Assembly: GCA_016703965.1 (NCBI GenBank) | Contig: JADJBB010000025.1 | Coordinates: 248,001 to 312,000, forward strand | DNA: 64,000 nucleotides | Direction: 5' to 3' | From: Acidobacteriota bacterium | GTDB taxonomy: Bacteria > Acidobacteriota > Blastocatellia > Pyrinomonadales > Pyrinomonadaceae | In this document: positions 8,163 through 16,115 of the stretch, in pieces | Numbering within the stretch: the first letter of the stretch is position 1 | Layout of the letters: each line of letters begins with the position of its first letter | Program-made: the position numbers and the translations under genes | Notes under the pieces: model-generated | The model's input: only the letters and a program-made list of their open reading frames with translations | What the model was told of the DNA's origin: nothing | The model's database searches: none

Positions 8163-8168
8163 AAAGAA

Positions 8169-8672
8169 ATGAGACACTTAAAAGCACATCGTAAATTAGG
8201 CCGTACCACTGAGCATCGCATGTCTTTGCTTAGGAATCTGGCGACCTCGCTGATCAATGCTGAGAAGGAACACATCGTCACGACCGTTCCTAAGGCTAAA
8301 GAACTGCGTCCGTTCATTGAAAAAGCGATCACTCTCGCTCGCAAGGCTGAGAATCTGACCGGCGACGACAAGGTCCTTCGCGGCGTTCACCTCCGCCGGC
8401 AGGCGGCAGCATTCTTCCACGCTGGTAACAGCACTTTCAAAGCGGAACAAAGCCGTTTTCGTGGCAAGAAAGGGGAAGAAAAGGCTCCGATCGAACGTAC
8501 GGCCGGTGTAAAGGCAGTCCAACGCCTTTTCAATGAGCTCGGAGCGCGCTATAAAGATCGTAACGGCGGTTACACTCGTATCATCAAACTCGGCCGCCGC
8601 CAGGGTGACAATGCCGAGATGGCGGTCATCGAATTAGTTGACAACCCACGTGAGTTAGCCGCTAAGGGCTAA
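8169..8672 (+). CDS. rplQ: Ribosomal protein L17
   Basis: 167 residues. The conserved L17 start MRHLKAHRKLGRTTEHRMSLLRNLATSLI is followed by TTVPKAKELRPFIEKAITLA; the C-terminal part ends with ELGARYKDRNGGYTRIIKLGRRQGD and an IELVD strand. It is part of the 50S tunnel-exit region. It closes the alpha operon; accB starts 27 bases later and may share the transcript. Somewhat longer than the E. coli protein because of a central lysine-rich loop. Confidence 0.97.
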   Translation: MRHLKAHRKLGRTTEHRMSLLRNLATSLINAEKEHIVTTVPKAKELRPFIEKAITLARKAENLTGDDKVLRGVHLRRQAAAFFHAGNSTFKAEQSRFRGKKGEEKAPIERTAGVKAVQRLFNELGARYKDRNGGYTRIIKLGRRQGDNAEMAVIELVDNPRELAAKG

Positions 8673-8699
8673 CATTTCATTGGTCGGAGGCTTAGCCAA

Positions 8700-9251
8700 A
8701 TGAGCGATACAAACGCTTCGGCACGGGCAAAGGAAGGCGAAACAGTGGTTGAACAAAAAAGCGGTGACGACAAGAAGAAACTAGCGGTGACGGATCCATC
8801 GTTCAATATGGACGAGCTTCAGGCTTTGGCCGCGCTTGTTAATGAGCACGGATTCACTGATTTTGAATTCGAGAACGAAAACATTCGCGTACGGTTGAGT
8901 AAGGCAGTTACAGTTCAGGCGGCAGCCCCGGCAGCGGCACCCGTAGCCGCAGTTGCTCCGGTCGCGGCGGCTCCTGAGTCTGCACCTGCGGAGCCTGTAG
9001 ATCCCGATGCCGGTTTGTTTAAAATAACATCGCCGATCGTTGGCACATTTTATCGCTCTCCCGGCCCGGACAAGGCAGCCTATGTCAGCGAGGGCAGCAA
9101 GGTGTCGCCCGAGACGACGGTTTGCATTGTTGAGGCGATGAAACTGATGAACGAGATCCAGGCAGAAACCTCGGGTGAGGTCGTCAGGATCTACGTCGAG
9201 AACGGTCAGCCGGTTGAATACGGACAGCCGCTTTTTGGAATTAAGAAATAA
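8700..9251 (+). CDS. accB: Biotin carboxyl carrier protein of acetyl-CoA carboxylase
   Basis: 183 residues. An N-terminal region containing FNMDELQALAALVNEHGFTDFEFENENIRV is followed by an Ala/Pro-rich mobile linker (about residues 72-102) and a C-terminal biotinyl domain with the EAMKLMNE motif, whose Lys carries biotin. It shuttles CO2 between biotin carboxylase and carboxyltransferase in fatty-acid synthesis. GGAGG lies 10 bases upstream. It pairs with accC just downstream, across a spacer hairpin. Confidence 0.97.
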   Translation: MSDTNASARAKEGETVVEQKSGDDKKKLAVTDPSFNMDELQALAALVNEHGFTDFEFENENIRVRLSKAVTVQAAAPAAAPVAAVAPVAAAPESAPAEPVDPDAGLFKITSPIVGTFYRSPGPDKAAYVSEGSKVSPETTVCIVEAMKLMNEIQAETSGEVVRIYVENGQPVEYGQPLFGIKK

Positions 9252-9257
9252 GGATCA

Positions 9258-9323
9258 GCCACAGAGCACACAGAGAAAGTCAGATAAGTTCTTATTGAAT
9301 TTCTGCTCTGTGTGCTCTGTGGC
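9258..9323 (+). repeat. Spacer inverted repeat, accB-accC (CACAGAG word)
   Basis: Perfect 18-base arms: gccacagagcacacagag at 9258-9275 and ctctgtgtgctctgtggc at 9306-9323, with a 30-base loop. It is nearly the same stem as in the secY-adk spacer 6 kb upstream. Confidence 0.9.
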
Positions 9324-9334
9324 TAAATTTGTTT

Positions 9335-10684
9335 ATGCGTGAAATACGCAAAATTTTGATCGCTAATCGTGGGGAGATCGCCAACCGCATTATCTGGACG
9401 TGCAAGGAGATGGGAATCAAGACCGTCGCCGTGCATTCCGAGGCTGATCGTGATGCTCTGCACGTTCGTTATGCGGATGAAGCTCTCTGCATCGGCCCTG
9501 CCTCGTCGGCGGAAAGCTACCTTAATATTCCGGCGATCATCAGTGCGGCTGAGATAACCAATGTCGATGCAATTCATCCCGGCTATGGATTTTTAGCAGA
9601 GTCGGCGACGTTCGCTACGATCTGCGAAGACTGCAATATCAAATTCATCGGGCCGCGTCCCGAAGTGATCGCCATGATGGGCGACAAGGTCGAAGCACGT
9701 CGAACGATGACGGCCGCGGGCGTTCCGATATTACCGGGCAGCCCGGACCCGATCGAATCTACTGAAGAAGCAAAAAAGATAGCGCTCGAGATCGGTTTTC
9801 CTCTCATTATTAAGGCAGCTGCCGGCGGCGGCGGACGGGGTATGCGTATCGTTCGCGAAGAGAGCGAACTTCATGGCAGCCTGGAGCTCGCCCAGACCGA
9901 AGCTTTGAATGCGTTCAAAAACGGTGCCGTCTATATCGAGCGTTACATTGAACGTCCTCGCCACATTGAGATCCAGGTTCTTGCGGACGAGCACGGGAAC
10001 GTGATCCATCTTGGCGAGCGTGAATGCACCATCCAGCGGCGCCACCAAAAGCTTCTTGAGGAAGCTCCGTCGCCCGCGATCTCGAAAGAGCTGCGCGAGC
10101 AAATGGGAGCGGTTGCGGTCAAGGCATGTCAGGAAATTGGATATTCGAGCGCGGGCACATTCGAATTCCTTCTCGATGAAGACGACAGTTATTACTTCAT
10201 GGAGATGAACACCCGAATTCAGGTTGAGCATCCCGTGACGGAGATGGTAACGCTTGCGGACATTGTCCGAAATCAGGTAAGGATCGCGACGGGTGAGGAT
10301 ATCGGGTATACGCAGGACGAAGTCCAGATCGTGGGGCATTCGATCGAATGCCGTATTAATGCTGAGGATCCGGTGAAATTCACGCCGAGCCCGGGTAGGA
10401 TCACGGCGTTCAATATTCCGGGCGGTCCCGGCGTACGCGTCGATACAGCTGTTTATCCGGGATATGTTGTGCCGCCCTATTACGATTCGATGATCGCAAA
10501 ACTCATCGTCCACGCCCGCACACGCGAGCTGGCAATAGCCAGGATGCAGCGAGCTTTGGATATGATGGTCGTTGAGGGAATTAAGACGACGATACCGCTT
10601 CATCAGCGGATCATGGCAGACGAGAATTTCCGGAAGGGAAATTTCTCGACGAAGTTCATGGAAGAGTTCAAATACGAGATCTGA
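9335..10684 (+). CDS. accC: Biotin carboxylase subunit of acetyl-CoA carboxylase
   Basis: 449 residues. Biotin-carboxylase N domain (REIRKILIANRGEIANRI), ATP-grasp region with the glycine loop AAAGGGGRGMRIVR, the catalytic segment containing RECTIQRRHQKLLEEAPSP and MEMNTRIQVEHPVTEMV, and the C-terminal closing domain. It carboxylates biotin on AccB using ATP and bicarbonate. A TTG at 9329 would add two residues; ATG 9335 is the natural start. Length is typical. Confidence 0.98.
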   Translation: MREIRKILIANRGEIANRIIWTCKEMGIKTVAVHSEADRDALHVRYADEALCIGPASSAESYLNIPAIISAAEITNVDAIHPGYGFLAESATFATICEDCNIKFIGPRPEVIAMMGDKVEARRTMTAAGVPILPGSPDPIESTEEAKKIALEIGFPLIIKAAAGGGGRGMRIVREESELHGSLELAQTEALNAFKNGAVYIERYIERPRHIEIQVLADEHGNVIHLGERECTIQRRHQKLLEEAPSPAISKELREQMGAVAVKACQEIGYSSAGTFEFLLDEDDSYYFMEMNTRIQVEHPVTEMVTLADIVRNQVRIATGEDIGYTQDEVQIVGHSIECRINAEDPVKFTPSPGRITAFNIPGGPGVRVDTAVYPGYVVPPYYDSMIAKLIVHARTRELAIARMQRALDMMVVEGIKTTIPLHQRIMADENFRKGNFSTKFMEEFKYEI

Positions 10685-10740
10685 GCAGGTAGTAGCTAGA
10701 AGTTAAAAACTAAAAGCTGTTAAGGTCTTAAGTCGCAGAG

Positions 10741-10768
10741 TTGATTGTATTTACCGAATAGTTAATAA
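10741..10768 (+). promoter_or_regulatory. Candidate promoter for rpsO-pnp
   Basis: TTGATT (10741-10746) and TAATAA (10763-10768) are 16 bases apart in an AT-rich part of the 198-base gap before rpsO. Motif match only; no transcription data. The gap also holds word remnants (gaagttaaaaactaaaagct) just after accC. Confidence 0.35.
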
Positions 10769-10823
10769 TAAGAAAGAATAATTTTTCATATTTGTTAATA
10801 ATTATTCTCTACACCCGTGGTTA

Positions 10824-10839
10824 CCGCACAAGTTTGCGG
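10824..10839 (+). promoter_or_regulatory. Small hairpin in rpsO leader
   Basis: ccgca (10824-10828) pairs with tgcgg (10835-10839). It lies about 45 bases before the rpsO start, where S15 autoregulation is known in other bacteria. The assignment as an S15 site is a guess from position. Confidence 0.3.
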
Positions 10840-10882
10840 AGTTACTGCGAACAATAGGAGAGGCTGATCAAAGCAAGAAAAA

Positions 10883-11152
10883 ATGTCAACAGTTAAAGAA
10901 GTAAAAGAACAGATCGTTACAGATTACAAAACACACGGATCGGACACGGGTTCGTCGCAGGTGCAGATCGCTCTGCTCACGCAGCGCATTACCGAGCTGA
11001 CCGCTCATTTCAAGATCCACAAGAAAGATAACAACTCACGCAGGGGCTTGCTTCAATTGGTCTCGCGTCGCAGAAAACTGCTTGATTATCTCAAGCGCCG
11101 TGATATTAATGAATATCACGAGATCATTAAGAAGTTAGGATTGAGAAGGTAG
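10883..11152 (+). CDS. rpsO: Ribosomal protein S15
   Basis: 89 residues, the exact usual length. Signature stretch HGSDTGSSQVQIALLTQRI and the C-terminal HKKDNNSRRGLLQLVSRRRKLLDYLKRRD that binds the 16S three-way junction. It is followed by pnp, the classic rpsO-pnp pair. Confidence 0.98.
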   Translation: MSTVKEVKEQIVTDYKTHGSDTGSSQVQIALLTQRITELTAHFKIHKKDNNSRRGLLQLVSRRRKLLDYLKRRDINEYHEIIKKLGLRR

Positions 11153-11160
11153 TTGAATTA

Positions 11161-11198
11161 ATAGGTCGCATAGCTCCTATAGGACTTATGCGACCTAT
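11161..11198. repeat. Near-perfect palindrome between rpsO and pnp
   Basis: Outer arms ataggtcgcata (11161-11172) and tatgcgacctat (11187-11198) are perfect complements, and the centre tcctatagga is itself a palindrome, so almost all 38 bases pair. No T-run follows on either side, so termination is doubtful. It resembles the spacer hairpins upstream. Confidence 0.75.
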
Positions 11199-11328
11199 AA
11201 AAATTGGCCACTTCGGGCCTTAAACATACAAGATCTTCGCGAAGAATTTGCCGGTGGTTGCTGAACGTGACAGCATATTACGCCTCCGGACAAAGGAAGA
11301 TCATCGTCACAATTAGTAATTGATTCCG

Positions 11329-11369
11329 AAGACGAAAGGGCGCTATCACGGCACAGCTCCTTTCGTCTT
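11329..11369 (+). promoter_or_regulatory. pnp leader hairpin
   Basis: aagacgaaagg (11329-11339) pairs perfectly with cctttcgtctt (11359-11369) across a 19-base loop, ending 21 bases before the pnp start. In E. coli a pnp leader stem is cut by RNase III and used by PNPase to repress itself; the position here invites the same reading. No database RNA family was checked. Confidence 0.55.
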
Positions 11370-11390
11370 TGCTGTTTTAGAGGATAAGAA

Positions 11391-13532
11391 ATGCCAAAAA
11401 AATATTTGAGTGAATCGATCAAGCTTGGATCGCAGGATTTGATCGTTGAAACAGGCAAGGTTGCAAAGCAGGCCGATGGTTCGGTCGTGATACGTTATGG
11501 CGATACGATGCTGCTGGTGGCAGCTGTTTCCGCCCGCACAGCCCGCGAAGGGATGGACTTTTTCCCGCTCACGGTCGAATACCGTGAAAACTCGTTTGCC
11601 GCCGGTCGCATTCCCGGAAACTATTTCCGCCGCGAAGGCCGCCCGTCGGAGAAAGAGATCCTTACCTGCCGGATGATCGACCGCCCGGTGCGTCCGCTGT
11701 TCGCCGATGGTTATAGATTTGAAACCCAGATCGTCGCGTCGGTCATTTCGGCTGACGATGATAACGATCCGGACGTGATCGCGATCACGGGTGCATCGTG
11801 TGCACTTTATTTATCGGATATCCCTTTCAATGACCCGATCGCAGGCGTCCGGATCGGTCTGATCGATGGCAAGTACATCGTCAACCCGAGCTATGACGAA
11901 CGCCGCGACTCCGACCTTAGCCTGATCGTCGCCGGCACCGAAGAAGCGATCTGCATGGTCGAGTGCGAAGCTAATGAGGTTAACGAGACCATCATGGTCG
12001 AGGCTCTCATGCTCGGCCATCGCGAAGTAAAACGCCTTTGCCTGTGGCAGAAGGAACTCGGTAAGGCCCTGAACATTACGAAGCGTGAGTTCCACGTTCC
12101 CGAACTCGACGAACACATTGTTGCAGACGTCGAAAAGACGTGGACCGACAAGCTGCGTGCCGCTCTCGATTCGACCGGACGCGAGAAGATCGAAGTTTAC
12201 GCAGGCCTCGACGCTCTGAAAAAAGAAGTTGTCGAAAGCTATCCTGAGGACGATCCCGGTGCACGTGCGACTGCCGGCAAGGCATTCAACAAGCTCAAGG
12301 AAAAGATCTTCCGCGAGGACATGCTGCTGAACAAACGTCGTCCCGATGGCCGCAAATTCTCGGAGATCCGCCCGATCAATTGCGAAGTCGGTTGGCTTCC
12401 GCGTGTTCACGGTTCGGCCTTGTTCACCCGCGGTGAAACGCAGGCGATCGTCACTACCACGCTCGGAACGAAAATGGACGGACAGTTCATGGACGATCTC
12501 GAGAAGGGAACGATCGACCGCAAGTTCATGCTGCATTACAATTTCCCGCCCTATTCGGTCGGTGAAACCGGCAGATTCGGCAGCACTTCGCGCCGCGAGA
12601 CGGGCCACGGCAACCTCGCACGCCGTGCGATCATGTCGGTCTTGCCTGATGAGGCAGATTTTCCGTACACGATCCGCATCGTTTCGGATATCACGGAATC
12701 GAATGGTTCATCATCGATGGCGTCGGTCTGCGGCGGCATCCTGAGCCTGATGGACGCCGGTGTACCGATCAAGAAGCCGGTCGCGGGTGTTGCGATGGGC
12801 CTTGTAATGGAAGGCAACCGCTACGCGATCCTTTCGGACATCGCCGGTGCCGAAGATCATTACGGCGACATGGATTTCAAGGTGACGGGAACTGCCGACG
12901 GCATTACCGCTCTCCAGATGGACATCAAGGTCGGCGGTATCAACGCAATGATCCTGCAGGAAGCTCTGGAGCAAGCTAGAAAGGGCCGTCTCCACATCCT
13001 GGACGTCATGACGAAATCGATCGCCGAGCCGCGAGAGGAGCTCTCTGAGTTCGCACCGCGTATCATCACGATCCACATCAGCCCTGACAAGATCCGCGAC
13101 GTTATTGGTAAGGGCGGTTCGGTCATTCGCTCGATCACCGAGGAGACCGGAGCCAAGATCGATATCGATGATGACGGCACGATCCTGATCGCAACGCCGG
13201 ATGGCGAAGCTGCTCAGGCGGCGATCGCACGCATCAGGGCCCTCACGGCTGAGGCTGAGATCGGCGAGACGTATATGGGAACGGTTTCCCGCATCGTCGA
13301 TTTCGGAGCGTTCGTTGAGATCCTGCCGGGCCTCGACGGTTTGCTGCACATCTCTGAGATCTCAGACCGCCGCGTACGCGACGTTCGTGACGAACTCAAA
13401 GAAGGCCAGCAGATCCTCGTCAAGTGCATCGGCAAGGAAGGCAACAAGGTCAAGCTTTCCAGAAAGGCCATCCTCGCCGAAGAGAAAGGCTCAGAAGGCA
13501 AGGGCAACGACGAAGAGCCGGAAGGCGAATAA
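11391..13532 (+). CDS. pnp: Polyribonucleotide nucleotidyltransferase (PNPase)
   Basis: 713 residues. Two RNase PH domains (about 10-140 and 310-540), a linking helical domain, then KH (about 555-615, HISPDKIRDVIGKGGSVI) and S1 (about 620-690, GETYMGTVSRIVDFGAFVEI) RNA-binding domains. The second PH core has the phosphate-binding and catalytic region SDITESNGSSSMASVCG. It degrades RNA 3' to 5' by phosphorolysis and is usually part of the degradosome. The acidic tail (EEKGSEGKGNDEEPEGE) may bind a partner. Confidence 0.98.
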   Translation: MPKKYLSESIKLGSQDLIVETGKVAKQADGSVVIRYGDTMLLVAAVSARTAREGMDFFPLTVEYRENSFAAGRIPGNYFRREGRPSEKEILTCRMIDRPVRPLFADGYRFETQIVASVISADDDNDPDVIAITGASCALYLSDIPFNDPIAGVRIGLIDGKYIVNPSYDERRDSDLSLIVAGTEEAICMVECEANEVNETIMVEALMLGHREVKRLCLWQKELGKALNITKREFHVPELDEHIVADVEKTWTDKLRAALDSTGREKIEVYAGLDALKKEVVESYPEDDPGARATAGKAFNKLKEKIFREDMLLNKRRPDGRKFSEIRPINCEVGWLPRVHGSALFTRGETQAIVTTTLGTKMDGQFMDDLEKGTIDRKFMLHYNFPPYSVGETGRFGSTSRRETGHGNLARRAIMSVLPDEADFPYTIRIVSDITESNGSSSMASVCGGILSLMDAGVPIKKPVAGVAMGLVMEGNRYAILSDIAGAEDHYGDMDFKVTGTADGITALQMDIKVGGINAMILQEALEQARKGRLHILDVMTKSIAEPREELSEFAPRIITIHISPDKIRDVIGKGGSVIRSITEETGAKIDIDDDGTILIATPDGEAAQAAIARIRALTAEAEIGETYMGTVSRIVDFGAFVEILPGLDGLLHISEISDRRVRDVRDELKEGQQILVKCIGKEGNKVKLSRKAILAEEKGSEGKGNDEEPEGE

Positions 13533-13543
13533 TTCAGACTGGA

Positions 13544-13568
13544 GGGCGAGCAGACTGCTCGCCCTTTT
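13544..13568 (+). terminator. Intrinsic terminator after pnp
   Basis: gggcgagcag (13544-13553) pairs with ctgctcgccc (13555-13564), then TTTT. It lies 11 bases after the pnp stop. Confidence 0.8.
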
Positions 13569-13650
13569 AGTTTTGGATGCAGTTTTCTTCGTCTCGACCG
13601 CCAGGGGCGGGCAAGATGCTCGCACGCCAGTCATTTTTCAGGAATTACAT

Positions 13651-13690
13651 ACCGGTTATCACTATCTTGTGGTAGCCGGTTTTATTTTTT
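13651..13690 (+). terminator. Second intrinsic terminator after pnp
   Basis: accggttatcac (13651-13662) pairs with gtggtagccggt (13669-13680) with two weak positions, followed by TTTTATTTTTT-like sequence. The remaining gap to 13954 (about 260 bases) holds no gene or convincing promoter that I can see. Confidence 0.65.
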
Positions 13691-13954
13691 CCGGTGAATT
13701 GAAAATAAATGGTACAAAATGCCGAAATTTCTGGAGAGTTCGAGGTATTAGGCATATTTTCCCCTTGAATTAGTTAATTCAGCCGAATTTGGGGAGCAAG
13801 ATCCCCCGAAATGGGTCGCAGAAGCTGGCATTTTTATGTTGTTTTTGCTATATTCTCGGGACTGCCCCAAAACCCCAGATTCGACAGCGAGTGCCAACCA
13901 GCTGTGAAAGCGTGATCGTTTTCGCTGAAAATACCGTTTAATCAGGTAATAGAC

Positions 13955-14602
13955 ATGAAAAAATTTTACTTTAGAGGGTTGCTCTCGGCTATCTGTATCG
14001 CTTCAATACTTGCGTGCTTTACGCGTATCGATGCGGCTCCGGTTCGGTTCGATCAGGTAGTGCAGATCGTCAACGCCAGACCGGGCAGCGCGGACGCTAG
14101 CTCAATTGCCAGACTGCGTCTCGCGGACGACTTCTCTTTCGTGATCAAAGACGATAGTGACGACGACAAAAAGGTGAAGGCTCCGGCTCCGCAGGACGGC
14201 CGTGTGATCACTACGACCAAAACCGAGATCATGACCGACGATGTTTGTGATTGCGAGGAAGAGGTCGTTACGAAACGCGGATTTCCGAAATGGGCTCTGC
14301 TTGGGCTTGCAGCGATACCTATCGCTTTCATCCTGATCAAACGTAAGAAGGATACGCCGACGCCAACGCCGCCGACGACTCCAACGCCGCCGCCGCCAAC
14401 GACGCCGACGCCAACGCCGACGCCGGGTATGACACCGACACCGACACCGCCGCCGGTCACGCCGACGCCTCCGCCGCCGGAGCCGGTTCCTGAGCCGATG
14501 ACGATCCTGCTCTTTGGCACGGGCCTCGCATCGATCGGACTCGCTGCTCGCCGCAAATTTGGCAAGAAGGGCGAAAAGGGTGAAGAAAAGGAAGCAGAGT
14601 AG
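13955..14602 (+). CDS. PEP-CTERM sorting domain protein with a second membrane segment
   Basis: 215 residues, function unknown. A signal peptide (about 1-28) precedes a charged region with an aspartate cluster and a DDVCDCEEEVV cysteine pair (98, 100). A hydrophobic helix at about 111-128 is followed by KRKK. Then comes a Pro/Thr repeat region (133-178, TPTP and PPP units) and the C-terminal PEP-CTERM signal: VPEP (178-181), hydrophobic helix, then AARRK. PEP-CTERM tails are normally removed by an exosortase during export to the surface. The extra internal membrane helix is unusual, as most family members have only the N- and C-terminal ones. No exosortase gene lies in the window. Confidence 0.85.
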   Translation: MKKFYFRGLLSAICIASILACFTRIDAAPVRFDQVVQIVNARPGSADASSIARLRLADDFSFVIKDDSDDDKKVKAPAPQDGRVITTTKTEIMTDDVCDCEEEVVTKRGFPKWALLGLAAIPIAFILIKRKKDTPTPTPPTTPTPPPPTTPTPTPTPGMTPTPTPPPVTPTPPPPEPVPEPMTILLFGTGLASIGLAARRKFGKKGEKGEEKEAE

Positions 14603-14617
14603 AGTTATGATGTTGAT

Positions 14618-14649
14618 GGATACTGACCGCGAAAATGCGGTCGGTATCC
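14618..14649 (+). promoter_or_regulatory. Strong hairpin between the PEP-CTERM and PEGA genes
   Basis: ggatactgaccgc (14618-14630) pairs with gcggtcggtatcc (14637-14649), with one G-U pair. No T-run follows, so it may stabilise or partly attenuate the transcript rather than end it. Confidence 0.5.
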
Positions 14650-14707
14650 GCACCATAATTCGCAAACGAACGTTCAGCGGATGACGCTGTAACAAGAGGA
14701 TTTAACA

Positions 14708-15661
14708 ATGCGAGTAAACAGATACAACTTTCTATTTGTGATCGGCCTGGTGGTGACGCTGGGCTTCACGACCGCTTTTGCGAACAGCGTTGATAACAAA
14801 ACGAAAAAGCCGAAAAATACAGGCACGCTGAGCGTGAAAACGACCGAAACGTCTTACCCCGTCAAGATCGACGGTCAATATGTTGGCGAAAGCGGCGTGG
14901 GAACGGGAGCCGAGTTTTACCTAGCTCCCGGCATTCACACTGTCGAGATCACCGGCCCTGAGGGTAAGGTCTGGCGAGACCAGATCGAGATAAAGAAAGA
15001 CCAGAAGCACTGCGTCTGTCTGAAGATAGTTCGCGAGACCATTACAACGCCGTGCCCGTACAGATTCACGCTCGACGGCCCTGAGAGGATCACAGAGGGC
15101 GATGCGGTGACCTTTGCTGCGATCAACGCCGGAACTGCGCCGATCCCGCTCCGCTATGCGTGGAAGGTGTCGAACGGCAGAGTTACCCGCGGACTTGGAA
15201 CACCTTCGATCACGGTGGACTCAACCGGCATTGGCGGCAAGACCATTATGGCCGAACTAGACGTGAACGACGATGTCTATGACGGAAAGTGCCGCCAGGT
15301 CATCTCAGTTCCGACCGAGGTATCGATCATTCCGCCAATCGAACAGCCGAAACCTTTCCGTTGTGATGAGTTTGAAGCTAAAGCTGCTGATGATGACAAA
15401 GCCCGCTTTGACAACTGCGTAATCCAGGCTCAGAACACGCCGGATGCCCAGCTTTACATCATCATCTACCCAGGAACGGATCGTCTGAGCGTAACCCGCA
15501 ACACCTATGACAAACTGTCCAAACGGGCACTCGACTACATGGTCAAAACCCGAGGCTTTGACCCGAGGCGAATACAGATCGTCAAAGGAAGCACACGAAT
15601 CAAGACAACCTACGAAGTCTGGATCGTCCCACCGGGAGCAACACCACCGGTCGTGCAGTAG
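14708..15661 (+). CDS. Secreted PEGA-domain protein with C-terminal VP-x-GA module
   Basis: 317 residues. A signal peptide (1-25, ending FANS) is followed by a PEGA-like beta domain (about 38-90: YPVKIDGQYVGESGVGTG, LAPGIHTVEI). A PKD/Ig-like domain comes next (about 118-195: EGDAVTFAAINAGTAPIPLRY). The C-terminal module (about 225-317) runs FDNCVIQAQNTPDAQLYIII, then a helical part and YEVWIVPPGA. This last module recurs twice in the protein encoded at 41335-42096. Likely periplasmic or surface; the function of the combination is not known to me. AAGAGGA precedes the ATG. Confidence 0.8.
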   Translation: MRVNRYNFLFVIGLVVTLGFTTAFANSVDNKTKKPKNTGTLSVKTTETSYPVKIDGQYVGESGVGTGAEFYLAPGIHTVEITGPEGKVWRDQIEIKKDQKHCVCLKIVRETITTPCPYRFTLDGPERITEGDAVTFAAINAGTAPIPLRYAWKVSNGRVTRGLGTPSITVDSTGIGGKTIMAELDVNDDVYDGKCRQVISVPTEVSIIPPIEQPKPFRCDEFEAKAADDDKARFDNCVIQAQNTPDAQLYIIIYPGTDRLSVTRNTYDKLSKRALDYMVKTRGFDPRRIQIVKGSTRIKTTYEVWIVPPGATPPVVQ

Positions 15662-15683
15662 AAGTTGATAATTAGAAACGAAA

Positions 15684-15715
15684 AGAGGCTGACCGAAAGG
15701 GCGGCCTCTTTTTTT
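15684..15715 (+). terminator. Intrinsic terminator after the PEGA gene
   Basis: agaggc (15684-15689) pairs with gcctct (15704-15709), with an inner ccgaaaggg stem, then seven T. Confidence 0.8.
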
Positions 15716-15761
15716 GTTGCACAAGTCCGCGTGTCAGCAAGGGTGAAACATTCAACTGAAG

Positions 15762-15957
15762 TGGAAATAAAGTGATCGAGAATTGGGCGAGCGTTTTTGG
15801 TCGCTTTCACCTTTGACCAATCTCGGATACACCTCTACCAATGGCACAGCTTCTTCAAAGACAGGATCTGTCTGCCTTTGAACAATCTGGCACATTGGTT
15901 GATCCTTCTCTCGTAAAAATAAGGGTTTTAAGAAAAGTGTGAAACGATTCACACTTT
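15762..15957 (-). repeat. Dispersed element, copy A (CRP-like palindrome plus LVEV-x2-RLVK segment)
   Basis: This fills most of the gap before glyS. aaagtgtgaaacgattcacactt (15935-15957) contains TGTGA-N6-TCACA. About 90 bases further on the minus strand is attggtagaggt...cgagattggtcaaa, which would encode LVEVYPRLVK. The same two parts in the same relative order occur at 31979-32211 on the plus strand. A 66-codon frame (15752-15952, minus) runs through it, but I do not call it a gene. Confidence 0.55.
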
Positions 15958-16115
15958 AAAATGGCAAAGATAGCCGACAGGTAGAATTACACATTTTGAC
16001 CGCCCGAAAAAATTTCGTGGAGCGGCAAAAGTCGCGCGTTTGCTTTTTGGTTTTCGGAGAGTGAATCGGAAATCGTAAATTGGTAGAATCTAGTCTTTCT
16101 TGTGGGAAAGTAATT

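Noticed and set aside
9731..10603. A 290-codon minus-strand frame inside accC
   Set aside because: Antisense shadow of a highly conserved enzyme, with no Shine-Dalgarno or family likeness.
11161..11198. Rho-independent terminator after rpsO
   Set aside because: The stem is strong but neither strand has a T-run after it; kept as a palindrome only.
13830..13860. Sigma-54 promoter before the PEP-CTERM gene (ctggcatttttatgttgttt region)
   Set aside because: The GG and GC elements are about 20 bases apart instead of the required 12.
15752..15952. 66-codon frame on the minus strand before glyS
   Set aside because: It spans the dispersed element, has no Shine-Dalgarno, and copy B has only a short shared segment with different reading length.
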